A DNA stretch of 64,000 nucleotides from Sphingobium sp. TKS. Lineage in GTDB: Bacteria > Pseudomonadota > Alphaproteobacteria > Sphingomonadales > Sphingomonadaceae. Made by a program: the position numbers and the translations under genes. The notes under the pieces were generated by a model. It saw nothing but the letters and a program-made list of their open reading frames with translations. It was not told the DNA's origin and searched no databases. Below are positions 17,796 through 26,226 of this stretch, one piece after another. The stretch's first letter is position 1. Every line of letters begins with the position of its first letter. Location: NCBI RefSeq assembly GCF_001563265.1, contig NZ_CP005083.1, positions 3,723,001 to 3,787,000 on the forward strand. The letters run 5' to 3'.

Positions 17796-18188
17796 TCAGG
17801 CAAGGAAATCGCCGCTCTCGATCCGCTCCAGCGCGCTGACCTCCCAATTGTAGATATAGGTCCAAGCCTCCACCGGGCCATTTTCGCCCCGGACGGTCAG
17901 CCGTTCGCGGCGATATTCATGCGGCTCGGGAAAATGACTGGCGCATTCCTCATAGTCGTCGAGGACGGCAAGGCTCGCCGCAGGATCGGCCAGCGCGAAC
18001 AGGTCGCCTGACACCTCATCCGATCCTCCCGGCACGAAGGCAGGATAGCTGGCCACGCGATAGAGTCTGCCTCGCGCCACAGCCCGGCCAGCATGGCGCG
18101 CCACTTTTCCAAGCCATTCCGCCATCGGATCGTCAAAGCCGGGGCGCAGCGTGCCGTAGACGAAGAGCAGCGGCTCGCTCAGAAACAT
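17796..18188 (-). CDS. Gamma-glutamylcyclotransferase-like (AIG2/GGCT fold) protein
   Basis: A 130-residue protein with the hallmark LLFVYGTLRPGF at the N-terminus and a catalytic Glu candidate in LDDYEECASHF. Typical family members release 5-oxoproline from gamma-glutamyl peptides, but many bacterial members have no tested substrate. No signal peptide is present. It is downstream of nothing obvious and probably monocistronic. Confidence 0.88.
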   Translation of the reverse strand: MFLSEPLLFVYGTLRPGFDDPMAEWLGKVARHAGRAVARGRLYRVASYPAFVPGGSDEVSGDLFALADPAASLAVLDDYEECASHFPEPHEYRRERLTVRGENGPVEAWTYIYNWEVSALERIESGDFLA

Positions 18189-18373
18189 CTCCTGAAAATA
18201 TTCCCCATTTGCAGGAAATTAGCCCAATTTACAGAAATTTTTTCGCCATGAAATGGCGCAAGGCTCGCAAAAAGCCCCGAAATTGCGGGCTGAATGGAAA
18301 TTGGCACGGCTCCTGCAATCTTCCCGGCATCATGGCCGGATGGTCCGGCCCGCCTATTTTCAGGGAGTATATC

Positions 18374-18475
18374 ATGTTCGCCAAGCTTCAGAACGCCGCT
18401 TTCGCCCTTACCAGCGCGCTGCTGGTCGCCGGACTTTTCATCAGCGCCGCCATCCCGGTCACGCCGATCGCCTGA
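18374..18475 (+). CDS. Small hydrophobic protein upstream of PspC
   Basis: A 33-residue open frame starting MFAKLQNAAFALTSALLVAG with one likely transmembrane helix (or an uncleaved signal) and ending VTPIA. A clear ribosome site (GGGAG, 8 bases before the ATG) precedes it. It lies 32 bases upstream of the PspC gene on the same strand, and the pair is probably one operon. The function is unknown; a membrane-stress role is suggested only by the neighbour. Confidence 0.6.
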   Translation: MFAKLQNAAFALTSALLVAGLFISAAIPVTPIA

Positions 18476-18507
18476 TCCCATAGTATAGATACAAGAAGGC
18501 CAGATTC

Positions 18508-18693
18508 ATGAACAACAGCTTCACCCTCGACCGCCGCAACGGAAAGATCATGGGCGTGTGCGCCGGTCTTTCCCACCGCACCGGCCTGGATGTCACACTG
18601 ATCCGCATTGCGGTTGTGCTGCTGACGCTATGCGCCCTCGGTCCGGTCGGCGTTGTCGCCTATCTGCTGGCAGGCTGGCTGGCGGAGGGCTGA
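18508..18693 (+). CDS. PspC domain protein
   Basis: A 61-residue protein consisting of a single PspC domain: LDRRNGKIMGVCAGLSHRTGLDVTLIRI followed by one transmembrane helix (VLLTLCALGPVGVVAYLLAG). PspC domains are inner-membrane components of the phage-shock/envelope-stress response. No pspA or pspB is nearby. A terminator hairpin follows at 18724. Confidence 0.9.
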   Translation: MNNSFTLDRRNGKIMGVCAGLSHRTGLDVTLIRIAVVLLTLCALGPVGVVAYLLAGWLAEG

Positions 18694-18723
18694 CCAGGAT
18701 CGGCCAGAATAACCATAATGAAA

Positions 18724-18754
18724 GAGCCGCCCATGGATTTATCCGGGGCGGCTC
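18724..18754 (+). terminator. Hairpin terminator of the pspC unit
   Basis: GAGCCGCC / GGCGGCTC stem with flanking A and T runs, 30 bases after the pspC stop. Confidence 0.75.
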
Positions 18755-18798
18755 ATTTGATGTCCGTCAATGACGGTATAGATCGGGCCATGTCGCGC

Positions 18799-18882
18799 TC
18801 AGGCAAACAGCACCGAATAGAAGGTCAGCATCTGTGCGCCAACCGCAACCATGAGGGCAACGCCCTGAACCGTATGTCGCAT
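18799..18882 (-). CDS. Candidate 27-residue membrane miniprotein
   Basis: On the minus strand, ATG at 18882 opens a frame encoding MRHTVQGVALMVAVGAQMLT… to a stop at 18799, 27 residues in total. It is one hydrophobic helix with a basic N-terminus. A GCAGGAC ribosome-like site lies about 7 bases upstream. It is too short for standard gene callers. Reading is direct from sequence; whether it is expressed is inference. Confidence 0.45.
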   Translation of the reverse strand: MRHTVQGVALMVAVGAQMLTFYSVLFA

Positions 18883-19007
18883 ATCGTTCGTCCTGCAAGT
18901 TTTTGTTTTATCATTGCCGCTAGGGCAAGCAGGCCTATGCCCCCGGCACGAAATTGTAACAATCGCAAAGGACGATTTCGCAGTTGCAGCAAATGCAACA
19001 GTCGCTG

Positions 19008-19748
19008 TTACTCCAAAGTCACAATCATCGTTTGCGCCGCCGCTGGCGCCCGCACCTTCGCACCGCTGATGAAAAAGGCATAGACGTCGCCCTTCGCGGC
19101 CTGCGCCCGCGCCCCATCGGCCCAGCGCTCGATTTCCTCGGGCGAATAGCCGGCCGGCTCTTCCTCCCGCGTGCGCATCAGCCGGGCATAGGAAAAGCCG
19201 GCATCCTGGCCGCGCAACGCCGGATATTCCGGATGATCGGCGTAGACGACCGCTGCACCCGCCGCATGCGCCAGATCGAAAAAGGCCGGATCGTCAAAGC
19301 TTTCGTGCCGCACCTCCAGCGCATGACGCAGCGGCACGCCATCGACCTTCGCGGGCAACAGCTTGAGGAAAGCGCCGAAATCCTCCGCATCGAATGTCTT
19401 GGTCGGCATGAACTGCCACAGGATCGGCCCTAGCCGGTCGCCCAGTTCGACCAGCCCCTGATTGACGAATTTCGCAATGGAATCGCCCGCCTCGGCCAGC
19501 ACCCGGCGATTGGTGCAGAAGCGCGACGCCTTGACCGCGAACTGGAAACCGTCGGGCACTGCCCTGGCCCAATTGGCGAAGGTCGCGGGCTTTTGCGTGC
19601 TGTAATAGGTGGCGTTGATCTCGGTAGCGGTCAGATGCTCGCCCACATAGGCAAGCTCGTCCTTCTGCCGCAGCCCTTCGGGATAGAAGGTGCCACGCCA
19701 TGGTTCGAAGACCCAACCGCCGATCCCGACCCTGATCTTTCCGCTCAT
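19008..19748 (-). CDS. DUF72 (YecE-like) protein
   Basis: A 246-residue protein of the DUF72 TIM-barrel family. Diagnostic segments are RVGIGGWVFEPWRGTFYPEG at the N-terminus, ATEINATYYSTQKPATFANW, and FAVKASRFCTN; the later LWQFMPTKTF and LEVRHESFDDPAFF are also typical. The start was placed at 19748, after which family similarity begins. The biochemical function is unknown; structure suggests a nuclease- or isomerase-like barrel. Confidence 0.92.
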   Translation of the reverse strand: MSGKIRVGIGGWVFEPWRGTFYPEGLRQKDELAYVGEHLTATEINATYYSTQKPATFANWARAVPDGFQFAVKASRFCTNRRVLAEAGDSIAKFVNQGLVELGDRLGPILWQFMPTKTFDAEDFGAFLKLLPAKVDGVPLRHALEVRHESFDDPAFFDLAHAAGAAVVYADHPEYPALRGQDAGFSYARLMRTREEEPAGYSPEEIERWADGARAQAAKGDVYAFFISGAKVRAPAAAQTMIVTLE

Positions 19749-19882
19749 CCTGCGCTCTCCTTTGCCGCGCATCCTGATCGGCAAAGATGATTCATGCCAT
19801 CGCCTTCTTCTACAAGCAGGCATGTAAGAAGATCACCGCGCGGCGCCGAACGCGATAGAGTGCGCAATCAGCCGCGCTTTGC

Positions 19883-20554
19883 CTAAGATTTTCGTTTGAG
19901 GCCGAGCAGCCACGGCTTCACCCCGCGCGTCGGATGCGCTGTGCCGTCGAGCCGCTTCGCACGGATGATCCTGATCGGCTTGACGATCATCTGCCCACGC
20001 ATCGGCCCGGATCCGCAACAGGTCGGCACGGCGAGAATCCGCTTCACCACATCCATGCCCGCGACGACATGGCCGAAGGCGGCATAGCCGATATAATCGC
20101 CGCGCGCGTCCATATTGGGCGTCGGTCCCACGGTGATGAAGAAATTGCCCATTGCCGAATTGGCGCGGTTGGGCCGCGCCATGGAAAGCGTCGCATCGAG
20201 ATGCCTGATGCCCGTCCGCGTCGTCGGCTCGTGCCGAATCGGCGGCAGGGACCGGCGCGCATCCGTGTCGATCCCACCCTGGATCAGCCCCAGCCTCGCA
20301 TCGCTCTTGCGCCGCGCCGCGCGATAGAAGGTGACGCCGTCGAAGCGGCCGTCATCGACATAGGTAAGGAAATTGACGGCGGTGATCGGCGCCCGGCGAT
20401 CGTCGGTCGCAACCACGATGGTTCCGACCGAAGTTTCGATCGCCACTCGGGTATGACCGGGCGTCGGGCGGTTGGCGGATTGCGCATGGGAAGCGCCAGA
20501 CAGAAGGGCAAGGAACGGGATCAGGCAACGCGGGACAGCAGAATGCATCGGCAA
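19883..20554 (-). CDS. Periplasmic cyclophilin-type peptidyl-prolyl cis-trans isomerase
   Basis: A 223-residue protein with a signal peptide (CLIPFLALLSGASHA) and a cyclophilin domain: VAIETSVGTIVVATDDRRAPITAVNFLTYV, then DGVTFYRAARR, MARPNRANSAMGNFFITVG and YAAFGHVVAGMDVV. It catalyses proline isomerisation in exported proteins. It has an extended basic C-terminal tail of about 40 residues. This is the last clearly chromosomal gene before the integrase-bearing element starting about 100 bases upstream of its start. Confidence 0.93.
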   Translation of the reverse strand: MPMHSAVPRCLIPFLALLSGASHAQSANRPTPGHTRVAIETSVGTIVVATDDRRAPITAVNFLTYVDDGRFDGVTFYRAARRKSDARLGLIQGGIDTDARRSLPPIRHEPTTRTGIRHLDATLSMARPNRANSAMGNFFITVGPTPNMDARGDYIGYAAFGHVVAGMDVVKRILAVPTCCGSGPMRGQMIVKPIRIIRAKRLDGTAHPTRGVKPWLLGLKRKS

Positions 20555-20661
20555 GAAGGCACGCTCATCAAAGAAGGATATGGCCCAAGGCTAGAGCGCT
20601 TGCACGCACGGCGCAACCGGGTGGAAAGCAACTGATTTTCACCGCTTTCCTATGAAGCAAG

Positions 20662-20675
20662 TGGTGACCCCTACG
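20662..20675 (-). repeat. Left attachment-site core (tRNA 3'-end-like)
   Basis: The 14-mer TGGTGACCCCTACG; its complement CGTAGGGGTCACCA reads as a tRNA acceptor end with CCA. It lies 200 bases upstream of the integrase start and is repeated exactly at 51003. The adjoining bases do not form the rest of a tRNA at either copy, so the intact tRNA would lie outside this window, as expected if elements are stacked in tandem. Confidence 0.6.
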
Positions 20676-20791
20676 AGTGTAGAACTTTTGTCTCGGGCGA
20701 TGCCGGGACGTACCTAACTACACTGTAAAATCAACAATTTGTCTTGTATGGTGTTCGCGGTCGGTCGTCCTGATTTGCCTGAATTTGGCTC

Positions 20792-20841
20792 AAAATGTGG
20801 GAACGATTGTGGGACCAATTCCTGCCCGGAAGTGTGGGAAC
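20792..20841 (+). promoter_or_regulatory. Cluster of integrase arm-type repeats
   Basis: Three copies of a TGTGGGAAC-like 9-mer (20796, 20809 with one change, 20833) in the same orientation just before the integrase start. One copy with its 14-base context recurs at the other end of the element at 50924. Such directly repeated 9-11-mers near att sites are typical arm-binding sites of P4-type integrases. The assignment is inference. Confidence 0.55.
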
Positions 20842-20872
20842 GCCTGCGATGCCCAAAGCGGGAACCGAACCG

Positions 20873-22081
20873 ATGGCACTGACAGCATTGAAGGTAAAGA
20901 ACGCGAAGCCCGGTCGGCATACTGATGGCCGGGGACTGTGCCTGCTGGTGAAGAACAGCGGCGCACGAACTTGGGTGCTACGGATGCAGAAGGATGGGCG
21001 ACGGCGCGATTATGGGTTGGGATCGGCGCTGGACGTGTCGCTGGCCGAGGCGCGGGAAGCGGCGACAGCATTGCGGCGGAAGGTCCGCGAGGGAACCGAT
21101 CCGGTCGCCGAGCGACGCAGGGCGCGCAAGGTGGTACCAAGCTTTGAGGCGGCGGCACGGGACTGCTACGAGGCGTTGAAGGAAGGCTGGAAGAACAAGC
21201 GTCACGCCAATTGGATTTCCAGTTTCGAGAACCATGTGTTTCCTGCGATCGGCACGAAGCCGGTCAACGAGGTGGACAGCGCGTGCGTGGTCGAGGTGTT
21301 GTCGCCGATCTGGCTGACCATCCCTGACAGCGCGCGGCGCATCTTACAGCGCATCGGCGCGGTGCTGGACTTCGCCCATATCAAGGGATGGCTCCCCGAT
21401 GAGATATCCTTGCGCTCGGTGCGCAAGGGACTTCCCCGTCAGGTGGACAAGGGCGGGCATCTGGAGGCTATGCCCTATGTGTACGTGCCCGCGCTCATGC
21501 GGAAGCTGGCGGCGGCGTCGCCCACGACCGGTCGCGACGCGCTGCGCTTCACCATCTATAACGCCGTGCGGTCGAACGAGACGCGCTTTGCCATGTGGTC
21601 GGAGTTCGATCTGGACAAGGCCATCTGGACCATTCCGGGCGAGCGGATGAAGGCGGGCGAAACCCATGTCGTGCCGCTGTCCGCGCCTGCCGTGGCGCTG
21701 TTGCGCAAGCGGTGGAAGGAGCGCACCAGCGACACCGGCCTTGTGTTCAGCAATGACGGGGAAAAACCGATCAGCGACATGACCATGACCAAGCTCCTGC
21801 GCGATGACGGGATCAAGGGCGTGACAGTCCACGGCTTCCGCTCGGCCTTTACCGATTGGTCGTCGGAGCGGACCCGCTTCCCCAAGGAGGTTGCCGACAA
21901 AGCGCTGGCGCACAAGCTGCCTAACAAGGTGGAAGCGGCTTACCGGCGCACCGATTTCTTCGATAAGCGCCGCAGCCTGATGGCCCGCTGGGCGGAGTTT
22001 CTGGACAAGGAGCCTGCGAAGGGCGGATCGGACGCCAACCCCACAGCGTCCGAACCCGTCAGCCTTCGCGCTGCCGCCTGA
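20873..22081 (+). CDS. int: P4-type tyrosine recombinase/integrase
   Basis: A 402-residue site-specific recombinase. The start was placed at ATG 20873 (MALTALKVKNAKPGRHTDG), the usual beginning of the DUF4102 N-terminal domain; earlier in-frame ATGs overlap the arm repeats. A core-binding domain spans about residues 105-195. The catalytic domain shows the first Arg in IYNAVRSNETRFAMW, HGFR box in VHGFRSAFTDW, His in KALAHKLPNK and the nucleophile Tyr in VEAAYRRTDFF. Family members insert elements into tRNA 3' ends, in keeping with the tRNA-like core repeat beside it. Confidence 0.95.
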   Translation: MALTALKVKNAKPGRHTDGRGLCLLVKNSGARTWVLRMQKDGRRRDYGLGSALDVSLAEAREAATALRRKVREGTDPVAERRRARKVVPSFEAAARDCYEALKEGWKNKRHANWISSFENHVFPAIGTKPVNEVDSACVVEVLSPIWLTIPDSARRILQRIGAVLDFAHIKGWLPDEISLRSVRKGLPRQVDKGGHLEAMPYVYVPALMRKLAAASPTTGRDALRFTIYNAVRSNETRFAMWSEFDLDKAIWTIPGERMKAGETHVVPLSAPAVALLRKRWKERTSDTGLVFSNDGEKPISDMTMTKLLRDDGIKGVTVHGFRSAFTDWSSERTRFPKEVADKALAHKLPNKVEAAYRRTDFFDKRRSLMARWAEFLDKEPAKGGSDANPTASEPVSLRAAA

Positions 22082-22250
22082 TGAGGTCGTGCAGGCTGGC
22101 GGTAGTGATGCGGGTGGCCTTGCCGAGCTTCACCGTCTCGACCTCGCCCGCCGCGATCAGCGCGTAGAGCTTGGTGCGGCCGACCCCGATCATATGCGCC
22201 GCGTCATTGACGCGGACGCAGATCGGATCGGGCCGTGGAGGCGCGGTCAT
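22059..22250 (-). CDS. Excisionase-family helix-turn-helix protein
   Basis: A 63-residue protein (start 22250, MTAPPRPDPICVRVNDAAHM) with the helix-turn-helix_17/excisionase pattern VNDAAHMIGVGRTKLYALIAAGEVETVKLGKATRI. It probably binds DNA at the att region or a promoter to direct excision. The C-terminal codons overlap the end of the convergent integrase gene by about 23 bases. Its start overlaps the stop of the AlpA-like gene (4 bases), so the two are co-translated. Confidence 0.85.
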   Translation of the reverse strand: MTAPPRPDPICVRVNDAAHMIGVGRTKLYALIAAGEVETVKLGKATRITTASLHDLIRRQREG

Positions 22251-22462
22251 TGTACCTGGCTCCCGGCGTGGTCGTCGCGATAGCCGACAGGATCGGCCAC
22301 CCAGCGATTGACGGCGGATTCGTGCCAACCCGCGCCGTGGACGCTGATCTTTACCTGGCGGGGGAAGGTGCCTTCGCCCATCTTGCGATAGAGCGTGGTG
22401 CGGGAAAGCCCGGTGCGGGCGAGAACGGTCTTCAGGCGGATGATACGATCGGGGTTGTTCAT
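22247..22462 (-). CDS. AlpA family phage regulatory protein
   Basis: A 71-residue protein with the AlpA pattern IIRLKTVLARTGLSRTTLYRKMGEGTFP followed by QVKISVHGAGWHESAVNRWV. In phage P4-type elements AlpA activates the integrase gene or acts as excisionase. Convergent with int and coupled to the smaller helix-turn-helix gene through a 4-base overlap. Two MerR/AlpA-fold proteins in one operon suggests one for regulation and one for excision. Confidence 0.9.
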   Translation of the reverse strand: MNNPDRIIRLKTVLARTGLSRTTLYRKMGEGTFPRQVKISVHGAGWHESAVNRWVADPVGYRDDHAGSQVQ

Positions 22463-22947
22463 GGGGCAATCTCTTCAAATCAAGGTGTTGCACGCGCCCC
22501 TGTGGGCCAGCATCGGGCAGCATGGCGCACTGGGCAAGAGCCCTTGCGGGGCCAAATGAGGCCATTCCGGCTTGGACGGGTGGGTGCTGGCGGTGAATGG
22601 CGTTCAGGGGCGTCCAGGGGCGGTCCACGACGTAGCTCTGCCGGAGGGCGTGACCATCGCAGAATTTTTCCCACTATGTCCCAAACAGCACGCCGGTCAG
22701 TGCTTTATGCCGATGGGTACGGCATTGCGCATTGGTCAGGTCGAATCATTCATGGCAATTCTCCAAATCATCGGAGGTCTGCCCGCCAGTGATGAGGCTG
22801 CGTCGCATCGTCCCGCGCTGCAAGGGGTGGGGCACTGTAGTGCCGATTGAAGCATTTCAGTGCCGGTTGCGCCAATATCGGCCCCGAAAGACGCATTGAA
22901 CCATAACGCTATGTGTTATATATGCGGACGAGAACAGGAGAGCCGCC
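22463..22947. other. Gene-poor region upstream of the toxin-antitoxin pair
   Basis: About 480 bases containing the divergent promoter zones of the AlpA operon and of the toxin-antitoxin operon. I see no convincing coding frame. A short AT-rich segment (22895-22925) directly upstream of the toxin gene is the likely promoter. Confidence 0.4.
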
Positions 22948-23337
22948 ATCCAACGTATATTCAAGAATGGCTGGTTCGAGCGTTTCGCGCGCAAGGAGCG
23001 CATTGCCGATTCGGCGCTTCGGGACGCGGTGCAACGCGCCGAAAGCGGGTTGGTGGATGCCGACCTTGGCGGCGGCGTCATCAAGCAGCGCGTGGCGCGG
23101 GCCGGTCAGGGCAAGTCTGGCGGCTATCGCACGCTGATCCTGTTCCGGCAGGGCAGCCGGGCGATATTTGCTTTCGGCTTCGCCAAGAGCGCACAGGCGA
23201 ACATATCGAAGGCGGACCTCGCCTTGCTGCGCAATGCGGCGACCGAGGCGCTGGAATGGAACGACGAGGAACTGGACCGGCTGGTGGCATCGGGAGCGCT
23301 GGTGGAGATAGACGATGAGAACGACGGTGAAGGATAA
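22948..23337 (+). CDS. RelE-family toxin with apparent ATC start
   Basis: A 129-residue toxin of the RelE/HigB superfamily (PF06296-like): QRIFKNGWFERFARKERI, DADLGGGVIKQRVAR, GYRTLILFRQG and SAQANISKADLALL. These proteins usually cleave mRNA on the ribosome. Conserved residues begin immediately after an ATC at 22948 that is preceded by AGGAG with a 7-base spacer; the frame has no ATG, GTG or TTG between its upstream stop (22897) and 23029, and starting at GTG 23029 would delete about 27 conserved residues. The 3' end overlaps the antitoxin gene by 23 bases. A rare start codon could keep toxin levels low. Confidence 0.85.
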   Translation: MQRIFKNGWFERFARKERIADSALRDAVQRAESGLVDADLGGGVIKQRVARAGQGKSGGYRTLILFRQGSRAIFAFGFAKSAQANISKADLALLRNAATEALEWNDEELDRLVASGALVEIDDENDGEG

Positions 23338-23647
23338 GGGCTATCGCAGCGAGATCGCGGGCGCGGTCCACGAGATGATGAGCGACGCGCACGACGCGGG
23401 CGTTATGTCGCGCGCAACACTTCGCACTTTTGATGAGGCGTGTCTTGCGCCGGCCCCATCGCTGGCAGGCGATGAAATCCGCGCCATCCGTGAGCGCGAG
23501 CATGTCTCGCAGCCGGTGTTCGCCGCCTATCTCAACGTCTCCCGCAATCTCGTGTCGGATTGGGAACGCGGCGTGAAGCGCCCCGGTGGCCCCGCCTTGC
23601 GGCTCTTGTCCATCATCCAACGCAAGGGGTTGCAGGCGGTGGCCTAA
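23315..23647 (+). CDS. HigA/NadS-like helix-turn-helix antitoxin
   Basis: A 110-residue protein with a C-terminal XRE-type helix-turn-helix: IRAIREREHVSQPVFAAYLNVSRNLVSDWERG, followed by KRPGGPALRLLSII, as in HigA/NadS antitoxins. It should neutralise the toxin encoded just upstream and repress the shared promoter. The gene order toxin-then-antitoxin and the 23-base overlap are typical of higBA-like modules. It may stabilise the integrated element. Confidence 0.92.
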   Translation: MRTTVKDKGYRSEIAGAVHEMMSDAHDAGVMSRATLRTFDEACLAPAPSLAGDEIRAIREREHVSQPVFAAYLNVSRNLVSDWERGVKRPGGPALRLLSIIQRKGLQAVA

Positions 23648-23952
23648 TTACCCCTTCGTGTTTCACCTGTTTTTCGCACATTGCCGGGATGACCGCCTTT
23701 GGCCGTTTGCGGTCGGGCCGGTTCCGAGCGACAAAAGTGGGTTAGTTGCCCTTTGCGCTTCCTATCGATGACCCCCTCTGGAAGTTACTGCGCCAAATGA
23801 GAATCCCGTTAGCTGCGGTCCAGAGCGGTTCTCACGGTCTGGTGGAGAGGCTGTCCGAGCAGGCGGCGCACATTTCAGTGATCACTTGCTGTTGACGCAT
23901 CTGGCCACCCGCCGCCTTCAAGCGGCGGATGGAATTCTTGCAGCCGGACGAG
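23648..23952. other. Intergenic region between the antitoxin and siderophore-receptor genes
   Basis: 305 bases between convergent genes with no convincing coding frame. It contains an imperfect palindrome with a 7-bp CCGCCGC/GCGGCGG stem at 23909-23928, just beyond the receptor stop, which could end its transcript. Confidence 0.45.
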
Positions 23953-26046
23953 TTAGTTCTTCCTACCCATGAATTTGTAACGCAGCGTCAGCATGGCCGC
24001 GCGCGGCGCGCCGGGCAGGTTGAGGTTGGCGCTCGTACCATGTCCCGACACGATATAATGCTTGTCGAAGATGTTGGTCACGTTGACCTGCGCGGTGATC
24101 GAACCCAGTCTATACCAGGCCATCGCATCCATCGTGAAATAGCTGGGCAAGGTGACGGTGTTGGCCGGATCGGCGAAGCGGTCGCTCACATAGTTGCCGC
24201 CAGCGCCCAGGCCGAAGCTGTCACTGAAATCCTTGGCGATCCAGGCATTGACGGCATGGCGCGGTGTGATGGTCGCGCGCTTGCCGATCAGGGCCACATT
24301 GGCGGAGTCCACGATCTTGGCGTCCAGATAGGCATAGCCCAGGATCGCCCGCCAACCATTTTCCAAATTCACCGTGCCCGACAGTTCGATGCCGCGCGTG
24401 CGCTGCACACCGATGGGGATAAGCACCGTCGGGTTGGCGGGATTGGCCGCCTTGATCCCCGACCGGCGCAAGTTGAACGCGGAAATGGTGGTCGCGATCC
24501 GCCCGTCAAGGAAGCTGAACTTGGCGCCCGCTTCCTTATTCTCGGTCTTCTCCGGCGCGATGTCGGCATTGTTGGCCGCGATGGAGAAGGCTTCGCCCGA
24601 GGGCTGAAAGGAGCGGCTCCAGGAAACATAATAGGACTGGCTCTCCGTCGGCTGCCAGACCAGGCCCGCGCGCGGACTAGCCTTGGTGTCGGTGCGCGAC
24701 AGGTCGGACCGGCCGGGCAGATGGTCGTCAGTGGCCTGCTTGAACCGGTCATAGCGCGCGCCGACCAGTGCTTTCAGATGCTCGCCGATCGACACCAGAT
24801 CCTGCACATAATAGCCGAGCGTATCGAATGTGCCGCGATTGTCGGCGGTCAAAGCGCCGTTGGTCGTGATGACGGGCAGGACCGGATTGAACAGATTCAC
24901 CGTCGCAATGCCGTTGCGCGAATGGGTCGCAACATCCTTGATCTGCCGCCCGACCTCGACACCGAACAGCAACTGATGCTCCATGCCGGCGAAGCGGACC
25001 TTGCGCGTCAGTTCAAGCTGGTCGAACCAGCCATGTTCGTTGCGGTCGAGCGCCGACCGGTTGAGCGAAACCGTCTGCGCCGCTTCATTGACCGTTCCCG
25101 GCAGCGTATTCTGCCGGTCGAGGCTGTAGTCATAATAGCGGAAAGCGTTGCGGATGCTGGTGTCTTCGTCAATCTTGTGGGTCAGCGTCACCGTGCCCGA
25201 ATAGACCTTCGACTGGCTATAATCGTCCTTTCGCGCATTGGCGGAACCATAATAGGTGGAGCGCGGCACATCGACCGGGCGTCCCCGATAAGCCGGGATG
25301 CCGAAGTCGGTTACGCGCCGATCGCGCAGATAATCGCCCTGGACCAGCAGTTGGGTCCGCTCGTCCAGCTTGAGCGAGACTGACGGCGCGATCGTCTCGC
25401 GCCGAAGGAACTGCTGGCTGCGAAAGCTGTCGGCCCGTTCGATCGCCCCGGTGAGGCGATAGGCAGCCATGCTGTCCTCCGGCGCGATACCGATATCGGC
25501 TTCGGCGCGACGATCGTCCCAGCTGCCATAGCTGACGCCGATCTCGCCCAGATTGACGCCCGGTTTCTTGGTCACGCGGTTGATGAGGCCCCCCGAAGAC
25601 CCCCGCCCGAACAGGACCGAGGCTGGCCCTTTGATGACTTCGACGCGTTCGATATTGGAAAGGTCCCGGAAATAGAGCGCATCGTCGCGCAAGCCGTCAA
25701 CGAACTGGTCGGCAATCGCGGAGAAGCCCCGGATGGAAACCTGATCGCGCTGCCCGTCGCCATGGGAAAAGCCGACGCCCGGCACATTCTTCAGCACATC
25801 CTGCATGGACAGGGCGCGCTGGTCGCGGATGACAGCCTCGGTCACGACGTCAACGGTCTGAGGGATGTCCTTCAGCGGCACGTCGATCTTGAGCGCGCCG
25901 ACCTGTTTCGGCGTATAATCAAGGCGATCCGCCGTAACGACGATATCGGACCGATCCGCCTCGTCAGCGCTTGCATGGACGGGCAAGGCGATGGCGGCAA
26001 ACGCCACCGTGGCGCGCAGATGGCGCGATGCAAGCTTGGAAAACAT
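23953..26046 (-). CDS. TonB-dependent catecholate-siderophore receptor (Fiu-like)
   Basis: A 697-residue outer-membrane receptor. The start at 26046 gives a signal peptide (MFSKLASRHLRATVAFAAIA). The TonB box region (DIVVTADRL) and the plug follow: KDIPQTVDVVTEAVIRDQRA, DVLKNVPGVGFSHGDGQRDQ, VSIRGFSAIADQFVDG and VEVIKGPASVLFGRGSSGGL are the pattern of TonB siderophore receptors. The barrel ends with LTLRYKFMGRKN. It imports ferric siderophores using energy from TonB-ExbBD, which is not encoded here. Upstream (26080-26094) lies TGCGAGGCGGTCGCA, a 5-5-5 palindrome that might be an operator. Confidence 0.93.
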   Translation of the reverse strand: MFSKLASRHLRATVAFAAIALPVHASADEADRSDIVVTADRLDYTPKQVGALKIDVPLKDIPQTVDVVTEAVIRDQRALSMQDVLKNVPGVGFSHGDGQRDQVSIRGFSAIADQFVDGLRDDALYFRDLSNIERVEVIKGPASVLFGRGSSGGLINRVTKKPGVNLGEIGVSYGSWDDRRAEADIGIAPEDSMAAYRLTGAIERADSFRSQQFLRRETIAPSVSLKLDERTQLLVQGDYLRDRRVTDFGIPAYRGRPVDVPRSTYYGSANARKDDYSQSKVYSGTVTLTHKIDEDTSIRNAFRYYDYSLDRQNTLPGTVNEAAQTVSLNRSALDRNEHGWFDQLELTRKVRFAGMEHQLLFGVEVGRQIKDVATHSRNGIATVNLFNPVLPVITTNGALTADNRGTFDTLGYYVQDLVSIGEHLKALVGARYDRFKQATDDHLPGRSDLSRTDTKASPRAGLVWQPTESQSYYVSWSRSFQPSGEAFSIAANNADIAPEKTENKEAGAKFSFLDGRIATTISAFNLRRSGIKAANPANPTVLIPIGVQRTRGIELSGTVNLENGWRAILGYAYLDAKIVDSANVALIGKRATITPRHAVNAWIAKDFSDSFGLGAGGNYVSDRFADPANTVTLPSYFTMDAMAWYRLGSITAQVNVTNIFDKHYIVSGHGTSANLNLPGAPRAAMLTLRYKFMGRKN

Positions 26047-26226
26047 GGACCCCCGATACAATTTGCGACAATGGTGATATTGCGAGGCGGTCGCATATAT
26101 TGGAGGCAAGAACCTGTCAACGCGATCCTTTGATGAACGATTCCTGACTACCCTGTTCAGAGAGGCGCCAGAGATGTGCCGCAATAACGCTGCTCGTGGA
26201 GACGAAATCGTCTGTGGAGGAAGAAA

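Noticed and set aside
20662..20740. tRNA gene at the left att site
   Set aside because: Only the acceptor end with CCA is present. No T-arm TTC, anticodon arm or matching 5' acceptor strand could be found.
23929..25383. 484-residue plus-strand frame
   Set aside because: Shadow of the siderophore-receptor gene.
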